Below are positions 21,701 to 34,498 of a stretch of DNA of 64,000 nucleotides, piece by piece. The stretch's first letter is position 1. The number at the start of each line of letters is the position of its first letter. Source of the DNA: Yamagishiella unicocca (taxonomy: Eukaryota > Chlorophyta > Chlorophyceae > Chlamydomonadales > Volvocaceae). Below the pieces are notes generated by a model that saw only the letters and a program-made list of their open reading frames with translations, searched no databases and was not told the origin of the DNA. Made by a program: the position numbers and the translations under genes. Location of the stretch: the NCBI GenBank assembly GCA_003116995.1, contig BDSL01000008.1:558001-622000 (forward strand), in the 5' to 3' direction.

Positions 21701-23681
21701 TCCACGGGTCTTCCTCGAAACCCACCCCATGTCCAGCACCGACGCAAAGGACGGGGAGCTCAGCAGCAGCGAGCTGCTGTCGCTGGCGCCGCCGGAGCTG
21801 CCGCCGACGCCGCCACTCCGCAACGGCTTCACCGCCAGCTGCTGCTGCTGCTGCCGCCGGCGGAGGAGCTTCTCGGTTTCGCCGTGTCTGTGACCGTGCG
21901 GGTCGGGTCTCGGGGGGCTGGATAGGCAAGCCGCCCACACCGAGCATGCGGCGGCACCTGCGAGGCGGCGGCGGCCGGCGGTGGCGGTGGTTGAGTCGGC
22001 GGGCAGGGCCCGGCCAGGTCCTGATACGGCATCCCCTGCCAGCCAGCCAGCCAGCCCCCACGAGGCCAACCTCCCCCCAGCCTCCCTCGCGCCGCCGTTC
22101 CAAGTCAAACTACACAAGCCACACGTACGGCAGATCTTCCCTTCGGCATCTTCCCGCCCGTCGCCGCCCGCCCTCCCAAATTTTCGTACCGATGTGGGTC
22201 GGGACCCGTCCATGCTGCACTCGCTTTTTCGTGTCGCGTATTTACACTTTTGCACCACTTGTGAAATCCCCCACTGTCGCATCTGTTTTCCTCGCCACAC
22301 ACAAACAAACAAGCAAACGAACCTGCTGCTACTGCATAATAAGCGAGCGCCGCCGCGCCGCCGTGCAGCGCAAACGGCGGGCCGCCGCCGCCGCCGACCG
22401 CCGCCAGCGGCGGGTGTCCCCCGTGCTCTCCGGCCTTCCTGCTGGCCACGTCAGCCAATACGGGCGCCAGGAAGCAGCCCACTCCGAAGAGCGCGGAGGC
22501 TAGGTTGAGCCAGGCGGCCTGGCTGCCCGGGTAGCGCCATAGGATCAGAGCGTTGGCGCCTGGCGAGGGGGCAGGGGGCAGGCGGTGGAGGGGGAAGGGT
22601 TTTAGGGTTTTGTGTTTGCAGACCTGGGGGAGGGGGAGAGAAATGGGCAGTGCGTTGGGGCCGGAAGCGAAGAGCAGGGGCCGGATGTGGTGGTGACCGG
22701 CACTCAGGGACCCATCTGACGCCGCCGCCACTTCTCACCTAGCGTTTCGTAATGGATTCTCCTATTCAGTGCCGACCCGCGGGTCTTACTCTCATATCCC
22801 ACACCTCCCCGGCGTGATTGGCTCCCGGTCGCCGAAGGCCGTCTCCCCCCCGTTAGTCACCTGTCGTGATGGCGTTGAAGGTGAGTGCGGCCGCGCAGTA
22901 GGTGGCGGCCAGTACGGCGAGGTGGGCGCAGTGCGGCAGTACGAGGAAGGTCACTGCCTGGGGGCGGCAGCGGTGGCGGGCCCGGTTGGGGGTGGGTCGG
23001 GTGGATGCTGGAAGGATGCTGGTGATTGGGCCATCGTACGGGTTTGGTGGGGACGCAGCACAGCACGGTGTGCCCTCCTTTTCCTGGTGTACGACAATGC
23101 TGACGTCGACACTGGTGCCGTACCTGCAGGGCTGTCGCGCTGGCGAGCACCAAGTGTCCTGGCAGTTTGTCAAGCAGCCAGCCAGAGGGGAGGCCGCCGA
23201 CCAGCAGGCCAATGCCGCCGAGACCCACGACTGTGCCAGAGGGAGGGGACAAAAGGGCAGGGGGAGCTTCGCGAAAAGAAAGCGAGGCCTTGGTGCTTGC
23301 TTGCGGTGGCAGCGCGCTATAGGCATGCGAGACAGGGGTGTTGGGGGGGCCCCGCGGGCGCGAGCTGCCTGTTATGTGGGCTGACAGATCAACAGCGCAG
23401 TGCTTTGCGGGCGAGATAATTATTTTTGGGAGGGTTGGCGGCTGCACGCCGTGTCCGAGGGCGGAGGCGGTTTGACTCGACGGAGGCGGCCAAAGGCAAC
23501 TGCGGCTGTTACCTCCTCCGAGCGCCGACTCCTTGACGCCCACTTGCGCCGCCAAGCTAGCAGCAGTTGGCCCGACGATGTTGAGCTCGATGCCCAAAAC
23601 CAGCGAGGCGATACAGTAAAGAAGGCCATGAGACAGGCCGGCTAAACCCCGCGCCGGGGACTCGCCACCGGGCGGCGCCAT
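18765..23681 (-). CDS. Major facilitator superfamily transporter, MFSD4/FucP-like
   Basis: Eight exons join in frame to 817 residues: 23681-23513, 23230-23124, 22957-22861, 22559-22301, 21887-21726, 21380-20543, 19947-19729, 19367-18765. The N-half holds about six membrane helices. LGIELNIVGPTAASLAAQVG, then GLLVGGLPSGWLLDKLPG (the MFS helix 2-3 GxLxD signature), then NALILW followed by FGVGCFLAPVL match the pattern of the MFSD4/NaGLT1 sugar-transporter branch. A very long cytosolic loop (fifth and most of the sixth exon) follows: Gln-, Ser-, Ala- and Gly-rich, over 300 residues. The C-half resumes with MGWPVLLPVVLLLFANIS, AYWAAFTGTRLVGVAAAPFL and LPPWALYTAVCLVGVGVATG. The C-terminus ends SAPLLLEEGE, with a possible acidic sorting motif. 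Substrate unknown; sugar is plausible from family only. I saw no clear poly(A) signal. Confidence 0.85.
21655..21725 (+). repeat. Dispersed short repeat family C (representative copy, in MFS intron)
   Basis: The copy reads CAGCATGCATCTCACAACG, then TCTGTTCTAAACGGTTTTTT, then CATCCACGGGTCTTCCTCGA. Strong matches are at 14432-14496 (+) and 41553-41638 (+), and on the minus strand at 33292-33340; a partial one is near 13768-13795 (-). Like family A it ends in ACGGTT followed by pyrimidines, so the two may be sub-families of one element. The copy at 21655 lies in the intron before the sixth MFS exon. Confidence 0.7.
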
Positions 23682-24111
23682 TCAATAAAGCAACTTTAAG
23701 CAGTTCAAATTTGATGTGGTTGCGGCCGTTAAGGACCGCTCCAGGATAGAAGACGTTGCCGATGGCTGGGCGTCTGTTGAGTAATAAGGATAAAAGTATC
23801 CGTTTTACGATGCGAAACTGCTGATGAAGCCCTATTTATGAGGTACTTCCTAGCAATTTGGCATTTGACTGGCAAGTGGCGGCTCGAGACCGAAGTCTGT
23901 TGTAGGACGGTATTAGTTGCCCAGGTAAGTCGCACTGTTCACAAGCCGCAAAGGTCGCCGCACGCAAAGCCTTGTGACAGAGTCTTCAAGACCAATGCGC
24001 CACCTCTCGTCTCCCATGCGGTGGGAATGGCGCTCGGGGATCCACGTTGGGACGAGCAGCACGGGACTCGAGAAAGTCATTTGCATGGCGACGCGCGTAG
24101 TATTCTCGCAT

Positions 24112-24116
24112 TTACA
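24112..24116 (-). terminator. TGTAA polyadenylation signal of COX2A
   Basis: On the minus strand this reads TGTAA in the context GCTTGTAAATGC, about 600 bases after the COX2A stop at 24719. Its position and sequence fit a volvocine poly(A) signal. Confidence 0.45.
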
Positions 24117-24718
24117 AGCAAAATTGCCTCTACTTTCGCTCCCTGCTAAGATGCTCTAAGCGCAAGTCGACCGCCGTGCGCCGGGACCGCGCTTGGCGGA
24201 AGGACTCGCCCGCCAGCCTTGCCTCCTGGTCGCCCTCACGCGGCTTCAACTCCTCGTCCAGCCTACATCCCCAGCTACCCTACTAACATAAAACGAACAC
24301 GGCAAGGCGCGCTGCTACAGCCACAACCTTAGTTCAGAAACTACGCCGCGTCGCACACCAGAAACCAAGTTGTTAAGCCGGAGGCCCGTCAGGCTGTCAC
24401 GCCAAGTCATCATGGCACCACCGCCACCACCACCATCATCAAGCTTTGTCGGCGAAGCGCATAGCGCGCCAGCGGCAGCTCCACGGAAGAAGACCGACCG
24501 CCCTCTGGCTCACCCACCATCTCTCCGCTGCGGGACCAACAGCGCGGCCAGCTGCGGCACACGTCCGAGCTGCCGCCACAGCGCTAGAGTCGTCGTCCGC
24601 GTCGTCATAGCATGCGCCAGGAACATGTGGCTCGATGCCCGAGAAGACACGGATTGCGGTGGGGTTCTCGCCATCGGACCCAGCAGCAGCACCTGGTGCT
24701 ACCTCGTGCTCAGGCCCC

Positions 24719-27674
24719 TCACTTGTCAAACGCCTTCTCGGCGATGCCCACCAGCCGGTCGGGGTCCAGCAGCTTGTGCTGCAGGTGGTCGTGCATCTCG
24801 TAGCTCCAGTACCACTGGCGACCAATGATCTTGACGGTCAGGCCTGGCGGGGGATGGAGAGGAAGGGGGATGGAGCGGTGAGGGATGGCGCCTCCCCGCT
24901 TCGAATCCATGGAGCTCCTAATCGAGTTCACCGACCGACCGACCAACCGATGCGGCACCCGCCACTCGAAACCGGCGTGCGCTTTTCCCATCCAGCAGCG
25001 GCCTCTCCGCCTGCCTCTCACCTGGCCTCTCAGTGTGCTGGTCGAGCGAGTAGATGAGGGTGAGCGAGGGGATGGCGATCATGACGACGATGATGGTCGG
25101 GATGATGGTCCAGATGACCTCCAGCGTGGTGTGGTGCGTCAGCTTCTCGGGGGTCAGCACCTTAGAGTAGTGGAACTTGGTCGCGAACTGAAGGGGTGGG
25201 TGGGCGGGAGAGACGGGCCGCGAAGCAAAAGACATGACCGTTGACGTCGGCCCGCAGGAACGACATTTCGGGCGATGCACCATCATGAACCGGATGATGA
25301 GCTTCCAATCCCACCCCAGCCTGATGCCATCCACGGGGATGGATTTCTGTGGTTCATGACGCATGTTGTCTTAGAGCTGGAGATGCATCATCGTACCGTA
25401 TCACCATGCTCGTGTGTTCTGGGTCGCGCTGCATCCCTAGCGCTCCGCGTGAAGGACATGGCCCGGCTCCGCCTCCTTCAACGCGCGCGTTATTGCATTT
25501 CACGCACCGGGGCCCCCATCTCCCTGCGTTTCCCGACCAGTCCCGCAGCACTCCTACGGTCGCCCTGTGTTTGCCCACCAGTCCCGCAGCACTCCTACCA
25601 TCCATGCTTCCGGCTCAGCACGCCGAGACTGATGCCGCACACGAACCCTGGTCCCCGGTTGCCTTCCCGATAAGCCTCGTCACCAAAGCCCGACCGCCGC
25701 CCCATGCAAGACCAATCCCCTGTCCACCTCCGTTGAATCTTGCACCCAACCGATTCCCGTCCGCGTCTCAGCACATCACGAAACGGTAGATTGAAACCTC
25801 ACTTCGTTCTGGAGTGTTGGTCTACGGGTTTCCCACGTGCTACCTCTCTGGCCCTTCCCCCAGCAACTCCCACTCCCCCCACCTGGAACATCATGTAGAA
25901 CACCAGCACCAGGATGGTGATGAGGAAGAAGGTGATGTCGTGGTGCAGGTCGATCATGGCCTGAAGCGAGGGGGACGAGGGAGGTGCGATCACGTACGTA
26001 CGGCAACCAGCGTAAGTGGATGGCAGCGCCGGCAGAAGGACCAGGGATATTAGGATTGTAGCTTTGTAGGGGCGTCGACGGCCTGTTCGCACGACCACGT
26101 CGGCCGTACGCAATGCTGCCATGTGGATGGTCCGGCAGCATGCGGCCCAGTACTCGCGCAACGCTCCGCTGCAGGAATGCAGTAAGTGCCCTCTGTCCAA
26201 GCCATCGTGCTGCCAGTAAGTGCTCTGTCCAAGCCATTGTGCTGCCTCTATCACGCTGCCGGTGCGCCCCGTCTTCTCGCCGCGTGGCGGCTCCGGCCAA
26301 CAAGCGGGAGGGGCGCAGACTCCGTCACGAACCGCAAGATCTACTCAGTCGCTTGCCGGAATCAGCGACAGCAACTGGCCAACTCCATAGCTTTCACCAG
26401 CCCATATGCAGCCGTCCTGGTTCTGATTACGGCCATCGGTAGTGCCGCTACTCCGCAGCCTTCATTTCGGGGATTGGTTCGGTCCGGGCCCAGTGTGTAT
26501 CCCTCAGCCAAAGCCCTCGGCAGTTGCGCAACTACCACAGCCGAAGTCCATGCAAGTTCAGCGCCCTGCTTCCGCCCAGCATGTCTAACGGCATGCGGCA
26601 TGCGCGCGGACGAGCCCTTACTACGTATCCTGTCTGGTCATGCGGCGGCGCACCTGGGCCGTGCTGGTGGCCGTGTCCTGGAAGCCAAACTGCCACGCGT
26701 CCGGGGAGTCAGCCGCGACGGTGGTGGCGGTCAGGCCCAGAGCTGCTGCCATCGCGGCCGCCAGCTGCACCGTGAAATTTAAAGGGGGAGCGTGACGTAA
26801 GCACACAAGACGTTGAGGACGCCAGGAATGGCGCCTGCTCGCGCAGCCGTGGTAAGATGGGCCGTGGTCGTACGCCGTGAAGGGGTGCCCCCAACGAAGC
26901 AACGGCCCCCCAATCGTGAAAAGCTCCCCCAGCGGAATCGAAGCGTCCCCACCTTGAGGAACTTCTTCAAGCCAGCGAACTTGTCCGCTTGCTGGGCAGC
27001 AGCCTCCGGGGCAGCAGCAGCAGCCGCGGCAGCGGGGCTGCTGGTGGAAAGTCCGCGCACGCTGAACGGCTTGGTGGGCTTCATGCCAATGCCACCTGCG
27101 TTAAAATGAATTACCTGTAATGGGAACTCTCAGCGCAGAGCGCCCGGTGCACTGCACTTACTTCCAATCAGACCCTTCCGCTTAGCGGCCAGGGCAGCCA
27201 CCGTCTCACTGGAGTACTGAGGAACGGTCTGCAGTTATGGAATGGAGTCGCGAATGAGTTTTATGCGCTCCATTCGGCCTTCGGCTCCAATCAAAGCGCC
27301 CAGCCCCAGCAACGTGAACCCTGTCCCATACCTGCGCAACACCCTCGGACGCTGCAATCTGCTGCGAAATCAGAAAGGTTTGCGGCGAAAAACGTTTTGT
27401 GTCATCCACCGGTGGCCATCAACACGCCGGAACGGTTGTCGCCCTACACCTACCTGGGCCGCTGTGCCCTCCGCCTTAGAAGAGAACAACATAGCGTTCC
27501 ATAGCAGCTTGCCGTTTGAAGCCGCCTGGTTGTTGCCGTTCTGCAAATCCACAGTGGAGGTCAAGCCCTCTGTCCCGACACTCATGCTGTCCCATGCCTG
27601 CAACCACTGCGCACCTGCACCAGACCGCTGCCGCACAGCAGACGGTTGGCCGCGAGGCCCGACTGACGTAGCAT
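24719..27674 (-). CDS. COX2A: Cytochrome c oxidase subunit 2, N-terminal half (nuclear COX2A)
   Basis: Nine exons join in frame to 288 residues: 27674-27615, 27540-27454, 27361-27332, 27228-27162, 27095-26953, 26764-26654, 25960-25883, 25187-25022, 24843-24719. The first 147 or so residues are a long mitochondrial targeting region starting MLRQSGLAANRLLCGSGLVQ, rich in Arg/Ala/Ser with few acids. The mature part begins near DSPDAWQFGFQD, followed by helix 1 (DLHHDITFFLITILVLVFYM), helix 2 (EVIWTIIPTIIVVMIAIPSL) and GRQWYWSYE. The protein ends after a short charged tail (KLLDPDRLVGIAEKAFDK). The copper-A domain is absent. In Chlorophyceae this is normal: the gene is split, and a separate nuclear COX2B supplies that domain to the inner-membrane complex IV. 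Exon 1 was placed by its transit-peptide-like sequence and phase. Confidence 0.93.
26176..26245 (-). repeat. Tandem duplication in a COX2A intron
   Basis: Two adjacent copies of about 33 bases with core CTGTCCAAGCCATYGTGCTG lie in the intron between exons 26764-26654 and 25960-25883. A second two-copy repeat (core ACCAGTCCCGCAGCACTCCT) lies at about 25537-25600 in the next intron. Confidence 0.7.
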
Positions 27675-29204
27675 TCTAGCGCGCTAGTTCTGCCGAAACA
27701 GCGTAGGAATGTACCGTTCGGGATAAGCCGGCCCACAGAACCCCTACTTTCAAAGGGTGCACTTCCTAAGGCAGGATGTATCAGCTGCAGGACCACAACG
27801 TTTCGGTTGTCAGTGAAAATTTGGAGGATTGCAATATAGGTCCAGGGTGGGTGTCCGCGTGCAGTTCCCAAGTGCTGATTAATTTATGGAGAAGGCAACA
27901 TGTTTTAAGAAGGCAGCATACACATGTCAATTAAGACCCTTACATTATAATGTACACCATCATAGGCGTGCCAAGCTGGGCGGTGGTTCTGGCCGATGGG
28001 GTAGACTGGCTGCCTAGCGCATGCATATGAGCTGTTCTAGCACTACATACCAAGGAGAGCACGCAGCTTGAATGAAGTTTAGCACCTTCATCCTGCTGCC
28101 ATGCGTATGGGTGCGCAAAGCTCCTCCGCTTCCCTCAATCTATCCTTCCCTTTCCCTGTGCGCCTGCACCCTGGGGCATCCGTTTTTTGCTGAGCACGGT
28201 GAATTCGCGCTGTCGTGGCAGAACTATTGTGCGAAGTCGCCAGCACCGCAACCGCGGTGCAGACCCGCGGTACATCTGTGGTACAGCAGTACATGACATA
28301 AGGACCATATCACTAACGTTTTGGCATGCCCCTCGCTCTACACCGCTGCCTCCCCCCGCCGTTCTCCCTCGCCGTCTGATGCCCTTACGAGCTACACGCT
28401 ATAGAAATCGCATCCCACCTAGCCCCTGCGTGCCCCACCGCCAAGATGCCGCACGGAGACTTCAAATTTACAGACACCCGCTCCTCGAGCTTCTCGACCG
28501 CCTGCTCTGCGTCCTGCATTTCGCCGCAGCGACCACACCCAACTGCATAGCTACCGCCCGCTCAGCACCCTAATTTTAGGAGGAGCACATCTTCCAGAAC
28601 CCACCCAGCTGTTCACTACACCAAGCCGACGGCCTAGGCGCCCTGCAGCGCTTCACATAAAATGCCTACACAGCACTCGGGCGGCTCAACCGCCTAGCCG
28701 CTAGCTGCCAGGGACGCCCTGCTCGATGTCGCGCGGCATGGCTTCGACACAATGCACGATACATTTGCACGAACCCCCGGCGCCATCAGTTCAGCAAACT
28801 GGTCTACGAATCTAGCCGCTGCCCCTAGCCACTGCCTTTGGTGCCCACACATCGAGCCTCCACCAAGCGACCACTGCCTAACTAAGCCACCCTCAAGGCC
28901 GCGCTCACGGCCATCAGCCCCCGACATGACATAGGCTGTCATGTGGGACACCCGCATGCAACATTCCCAACCGTACGGCGCATAACGTCATCATACCCTT
29001 CGGTTTGAAATAGACCCGCCGACGAATCTTCCCCACCCCAGGGGACGAGGGGAGCGCCTGGCGCTTTCTACTCGACTTTGCATTTTCAGAAACGCAGCCT
29101 CAGCCTGCGGCTGATACGCGTACCGCTTGCGCCGTCCCGCCCGGTTTGCGCTGCAAACCCTAAAACCCTTGCAAACGCACCGTCCGACCCCGGCGCCTCC
29201 TCAC
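27675..29204. other. Spacer between COX2A and the LRR gene
   Basis: I see no exon series. The first few hundred bases should hold the COX2A promoter and leader. The right part holds the 3' untranslated region of the LRR gene, with a possible TGTAA on the minus strand at 28468-28472, about 730 bases past its stop. Composition at 27.7-28.1 kb is clearly AT-richer than the flanking exons. Confidence 0.4.
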
Positions 29205-32200
29205 TCAGAACTTCTTGGCCGGCTTCTTCTTAAGCACCTTCTTCGTCTTGGGCAGGTTGGCGCGAATGGCCTCCTGCACCGCCTGCATGGTGGCGCGGCT
29301 CAGGCGAGGGGTGAGGCGGAACTTGCGGATGTGCTTCTGGCCCTGAAGGAAGGGCAGCAGCGACGTAGCGCCCACGTCGCCTGGCGGGCGGAAGGGGCGG
29401 GGCGAGGGCGCGAGGGTTGATGAAGAGGGAACTGGTGATCCCACAAAGGAGGGAGGTCCCACGAGGGAGGGAAGTCATTAAGCGCTGAGGAAAGTGGCAA
29501 AAACATATCAGGGGGCGAGAGGGGGCCGGTGCGTGGGGGGGATCTGCGGGGATCAGGACGTTGCAGCACCAGGCAGGAAGGGGCCACCCCCGCCCCCACC
29601 CGCGACCGCATGTCCTCCGGCCGGTCCCTCCGTCGCTCATGCAGCCCCATCAGCCCGTTTGCGTCCGTTACCACCACCGCCGCCCTTTCGCCGGCAGGTT
29701 TGCGTCGCACGATGCGGCCGCGCCCACCCGTACAGCCGCGGCACATCCCGCCACCACATTTCCGCTCCCTCGCGCTCCGCCGCTTCCTTGCGCAGGCTGC
29801 GCTCCCCTCCTTCCCGCCCCCTTCCCTCACCGATGGCGTTGCCATCCAGATCCAGCTGGTCGATGCTGGTGTTGGCGGCCAGGCAGTCCACCAGCGCCTG
29901 CAGCGCCTCCAGGTCGTGAGGCTCCGAAGCCAGTTCCACTTCGGCCAGCAGCAGCACCTGGCAGCCGGGGGGCAGTGCGTGCGGGAGATGATGATGAGGA
30001 TGAGGATGACGACGAATATGAAGACGAATATGACGAGTTAAGAATGACGATGGTGGTGGTGGTGATGATGATGATGGTGGTGACGAGGAGGATGAGGTCG
30101 AGGAAGAGAGGAGAGCATGACGAGTATATGTTGCTGCCCCAACCACCCATGAGTAGCCGCGAATAAGGCCCTCGTCCTACCACTCCCGGACAACCCCCGG
30201 GACCTACGAACGTCCTACTACATCCCCCCGGGTGTGCCCACCTTCAGCGTGGCCATGTGCATCAGCGCCCCCGCCAGCGCCGTCACCCCCGCCGCGCACA
30301 GCGGGTTGCGCCCCAGGTTGAGCACCTTGAGCCTGCAGAGTCAGGGGGCAGGTTGGGTCGGTGGGTCGGTGGGTCGGCAGGCGGGGGGGCGGTGAGGAAA
30401 GCCCCTGGACTAGGAAGCCAGGTAGGGGAAGCCAGTGGATCGGCAGGCATGGTTGGTCGGTGGGTCGACGGGCAGGTTGGGTCGGTGGGTCGGTGGGTCG
30501 GTGGGCCGGTGGGCCGGTGGGTCGGTGAGTCGGTGGGTCGGCGCCGTACACGGGGGCAGGTGCACGACAGGGTGCCAGCCAGTGTTCGCTGCCAGGTGCC
30601 GGGGAGTACTGCCTCCCTGCCCCCTCCCTTGCACCCACTCGACCCACTGCACCTGGCGCCCGGGACCTCCCACCCGACCCCGGGGCCGCCCTTCCGCAAC
30701 CCAAGGCCGCTCCCCCGCACCCGCCAGACCCCCGATCCCCGCTTCTTTTGTCATGTGACCGGGTCTTCTCGCCATCCCACCAAACGAGTGACCCAGACGA
30801 GCTCAGTTCCAGACGAGTGTGCCAAACGGTTCCTTGCCCGTTTCGGTTTTGTGTAAACTTTTATTGCCAACCGTAAGGGTGTCCTCTCATCCCCCTCCCC
30901 AGACACACATTTGTTGGATCCCCTTGCTATATCAATCCGGCGCCCACCACCACCACGACCACCACTACCACCACCACCACCACCACCACCACCACCACCA
31001 CCACCACCCTCGTCGCCTCACTTGGGCTGTATGTCTGCCAGCACCCGGTTGGCGTCCGGCCGGAAACTGGCCGCCAGGGCCAGCCCGCCATCGGGGCCGA
31101 TGCCGCAGTCGGCCAGCGACAGCTGCTGCAGCGGCGCGCAACTGCGGGCGGCAGGGATCGAACGGGGGACTGGCTAGTGTCAGCGATTGGGCACAGGGGG
31201 GCTGGGCGGACAGGAGGGGGCGCAAGATTGTGTGTTCATGAAGAACGAAGGGTGTGGGTGGCGAGGAGACCCTGTTACACGAGAAGTAAAACGAGGGGCG
31301 GGGGAGGGAGTCTGAAGGGAGCAAGGAGCGAAGAGACGAGACGAAGTGGTCCGCGGTGGTGGTCCGTGGATCACCACACCACGTCACACCACATCACACC
31401 ACACCACTCTGATGGATGCTTACATCGCAACGCAACGCAACGGGGCCCAGTCAGCTTCCTGCTCGTACAGGCGTCCCTCCCCTCCCCTCACCGCTTCAGC
31501 CCCGCCACTCCCCCTCCCTCCCCCTCACCGCTTCAGCCCCGGCGCCAGCAGCTCGGCCCCCATGTCCCCCAGCTGGTTGTGATCAAGAACGAGAACCTGA
31601 GTGCGGCCAGAGGGGTGTGTGGGATTCGGGGGGGGCCGGGGACGAGGGCGGGGGCCTCGAGGGGGCCGTGCAGGGGGCCAGGCGGCGATGGTAGCGACAG
31701 CGGTGACCGCTTGTGTGGTCGTTTGCCGTGCATGGTGGCAGGGGGCCGATCGGGACGGTAGCGGCAGTAGCAGCGTGCAGTGTCCAGTCAGCCAGGAACA
31801 GCCCTGAAGGTGGGGCTGGCTTGATTTGGGTTGTGTGGTGTTGGGGGCAAGGGTCCATGGAGGGGGGGCCGTCTCGCCATGTACCTCCCCCCTCCCAAAC
31901 CCCGGGAGCCACCCCTCGTCCCCCCCTGGAGTCATCTCTCGTCCCCGCACCTTATCCCTTCCTCCTCGCCCCCTTCACCCGCTCCACCCCTGCCGCCCCT
32001 CTCCCCCTCCCCTCTCCCCCTCTCCTCTTCCCTCTCCCCCACGCCACACACACCTGCAGCATGTGCCCCTGAGTCCCCAGCGCCAGTGACAACTCCCGAA
32101 TGACCTCATTGCTGAAGGACTGCGACGAGAAGGGCGCGGAGGGGAGGGAGGAGTTCGGGAAGGGGAGGGACGGGGGGCTGTCCATGTGTATTGTATTGCG

Positions 32201-34467
32201 GTGCCGTGCGTCCGTCTCAAGGCATATAGGACAGAGCCCACTGTGTCGGGATTGCTAATGACAGCCGCGAGCAGTGCTGACCAGCCAATCCGCCGCCGCC
32301 ACAACCCGCTGTCGCCCCTTCAAACCTGAGGGCGGCTCGGACGCAGCAACGGCCTGCCATCCGCCGGGTGCACCGACCCGTGGGACACACCGCTGGCAGA
32401 CGCGGCGGCGCGCGCCTGGCCGAGCTCGTCGTACAGTATGGTAGTCGTACCCCTGGACGTGGAGGCCATGAGGTTTGTGAGCTGCCGCTCCAGGGCCGTG
32501 ATGTCCAGATCTGAGGGAGGGACGAGGGGGGGCGGAGGGGGGTATGAGGCGGGGGGCGGGGGACCGCAAGGCAACAAACACACACCGACTAGCGGGGCGG
32601 CCATGTGCCATACAATGGCCCCCTGGCCCGTCCCAACGCCTTTTACCCTGGACGGGACGGGCTGACGCCGACCTACCCACACACCCCCCCCTGCCGCCTC
32701 TTCCTCTCCGGCCCCCCACCTGCCGCCTCTTCCTCCTCCCTCGAACCCTGCCGCCTCTTCCTCTCCGCCCCCCCCTGCCGCCTCTTCCTCTCCGCGCCCC
32801 CTCCCCACCTGCCGCCGCCGGGTCCTGTTGGAGCCTCATGGTGTCCAACGTAACCCCCTGGGTGTGACCCAACATGAGGCTGGGCAGCTGGAAGCCCGGC
32901 CCGCGGGTCACCATGCCGCCCAGCCCGTTGGCCTGGTCCAGGTAGCGCTCCGGCCTGGGGCCCGGGGGGCGCAGACGAAGGCGGCAGGGGGGACGATGGG
33001 CGCCGGCTCTTAGGGGTGGTGGTGGGGGGGGGGGCGGGGTTGGGGGTGGGGGGGGTGGGGGGGGGGTGGCCCGGGTGGCGGTCACTCGGGCGACGACCTT
33101 GTGTTGCGCCCCTGTCTGCCCGGTGCTGGTGCGCCGTATGATGGGTTGAAATGGAGGGCAGACGGAAAAACACACCCACACATGAACACGTGCTAAATGG
33201 AAACCGCCAACAAGGGCCTAAGGACCTGGTACGAGACCCCAGGGTTCCCCTGCCTCCTGGTGAACGCATGCAAGCTGTGGTGGTTGCGCGGGGGGGTTCG
33301 AAGAAGACCCGTGGATGCGAGAAAAAAATACCGTTGTGCGGGGGGGGCGGGGAGGAGAGGGAGCGGGAGGGGTAGGGGAGGGCACGAAGGAGGTAGTCAC
33401 ATACACATACATACGCACCAGCGCTCCGGCGCCAGCTGCGACCCGTCTTGTACGACTTCCAGCAGCCGGGGCTTAGAGCCGGTCCAGGTGCGGTGCACGG
33501 AGGCGCGCATCAGCTGGGAGAAAGCGTGGAGGCCCTGGCGGTGGGTGTGACGGAGTGGAGCCACGGGGGGGTGGGGTGAGGGCGGGTGAGGGCGGGGTTG
33601 TCGAGAGGCTGCAGGGAATGGGGCCGGCCTGCGGGGGCTGTGCGTCCCATGTAGGACAGATTGATCGCCCACGCATCGACATCTCGAGCTCCTTCTTATT
33701 TCCTCTCACCCCACCTGCCAATCGGCAAGGGCCTCCCGCCTCCCTCCCCGTCCACAAGCTCAAGGCTGTCCGCATCTGCCAGACACATCCTGGTTCTCTG
33801 CTTTGCGCTCCACACTACGGCACATTAGTTTCTTTTTTCTTCCCTTAACCAACCGTCGACGAGTCGGTTCTAGCGGCAGTCAACCCAAGTCCAGTAGCAT
33901 GCGCGCGTCCAGGTGTCCGAAGGCTATGCACCAGCTACACTTCCCATGTCGAGTAACCGGTTATTTCCTGTAGCCCCCCAGACACCCACACCCACACCCA
34001 CACCCACACCCACACCCACACCCACACCCACACCCACACCCACACCCACACCCACACCCACACCCACACCCACACCCACACCCACACCCACACCCACACC
34101 CACACCCACACCCACACCCACACCCACACCCACACCCACACCCACACCCACACCCACACCCACACCCACACCCACACCCACACCCACACCCACACCCACA
34201 CCCACACCCACACCCACACCCACACCCACACCCACACCCACACCCACACCCACACCCACACCCACACCCACACCCACACCCACACCCACACCCACACATA
34301 CAAACCTCGTCGGCGATGTTACACCCCCAGCACACCACGTTCCGTATCGTCGTGTATCCTGCGGTTGCGATTGCGGTTGCGATTGCGGTTGCAATTACGG
34401 TTGCGGTTACGGTTGCGGTTGCGGACGGGCCTTTAGAGCAACACCCAGCTGCTTGGCGTCTAGCTTA

Positions 34468-34498
<31 letters not shown>

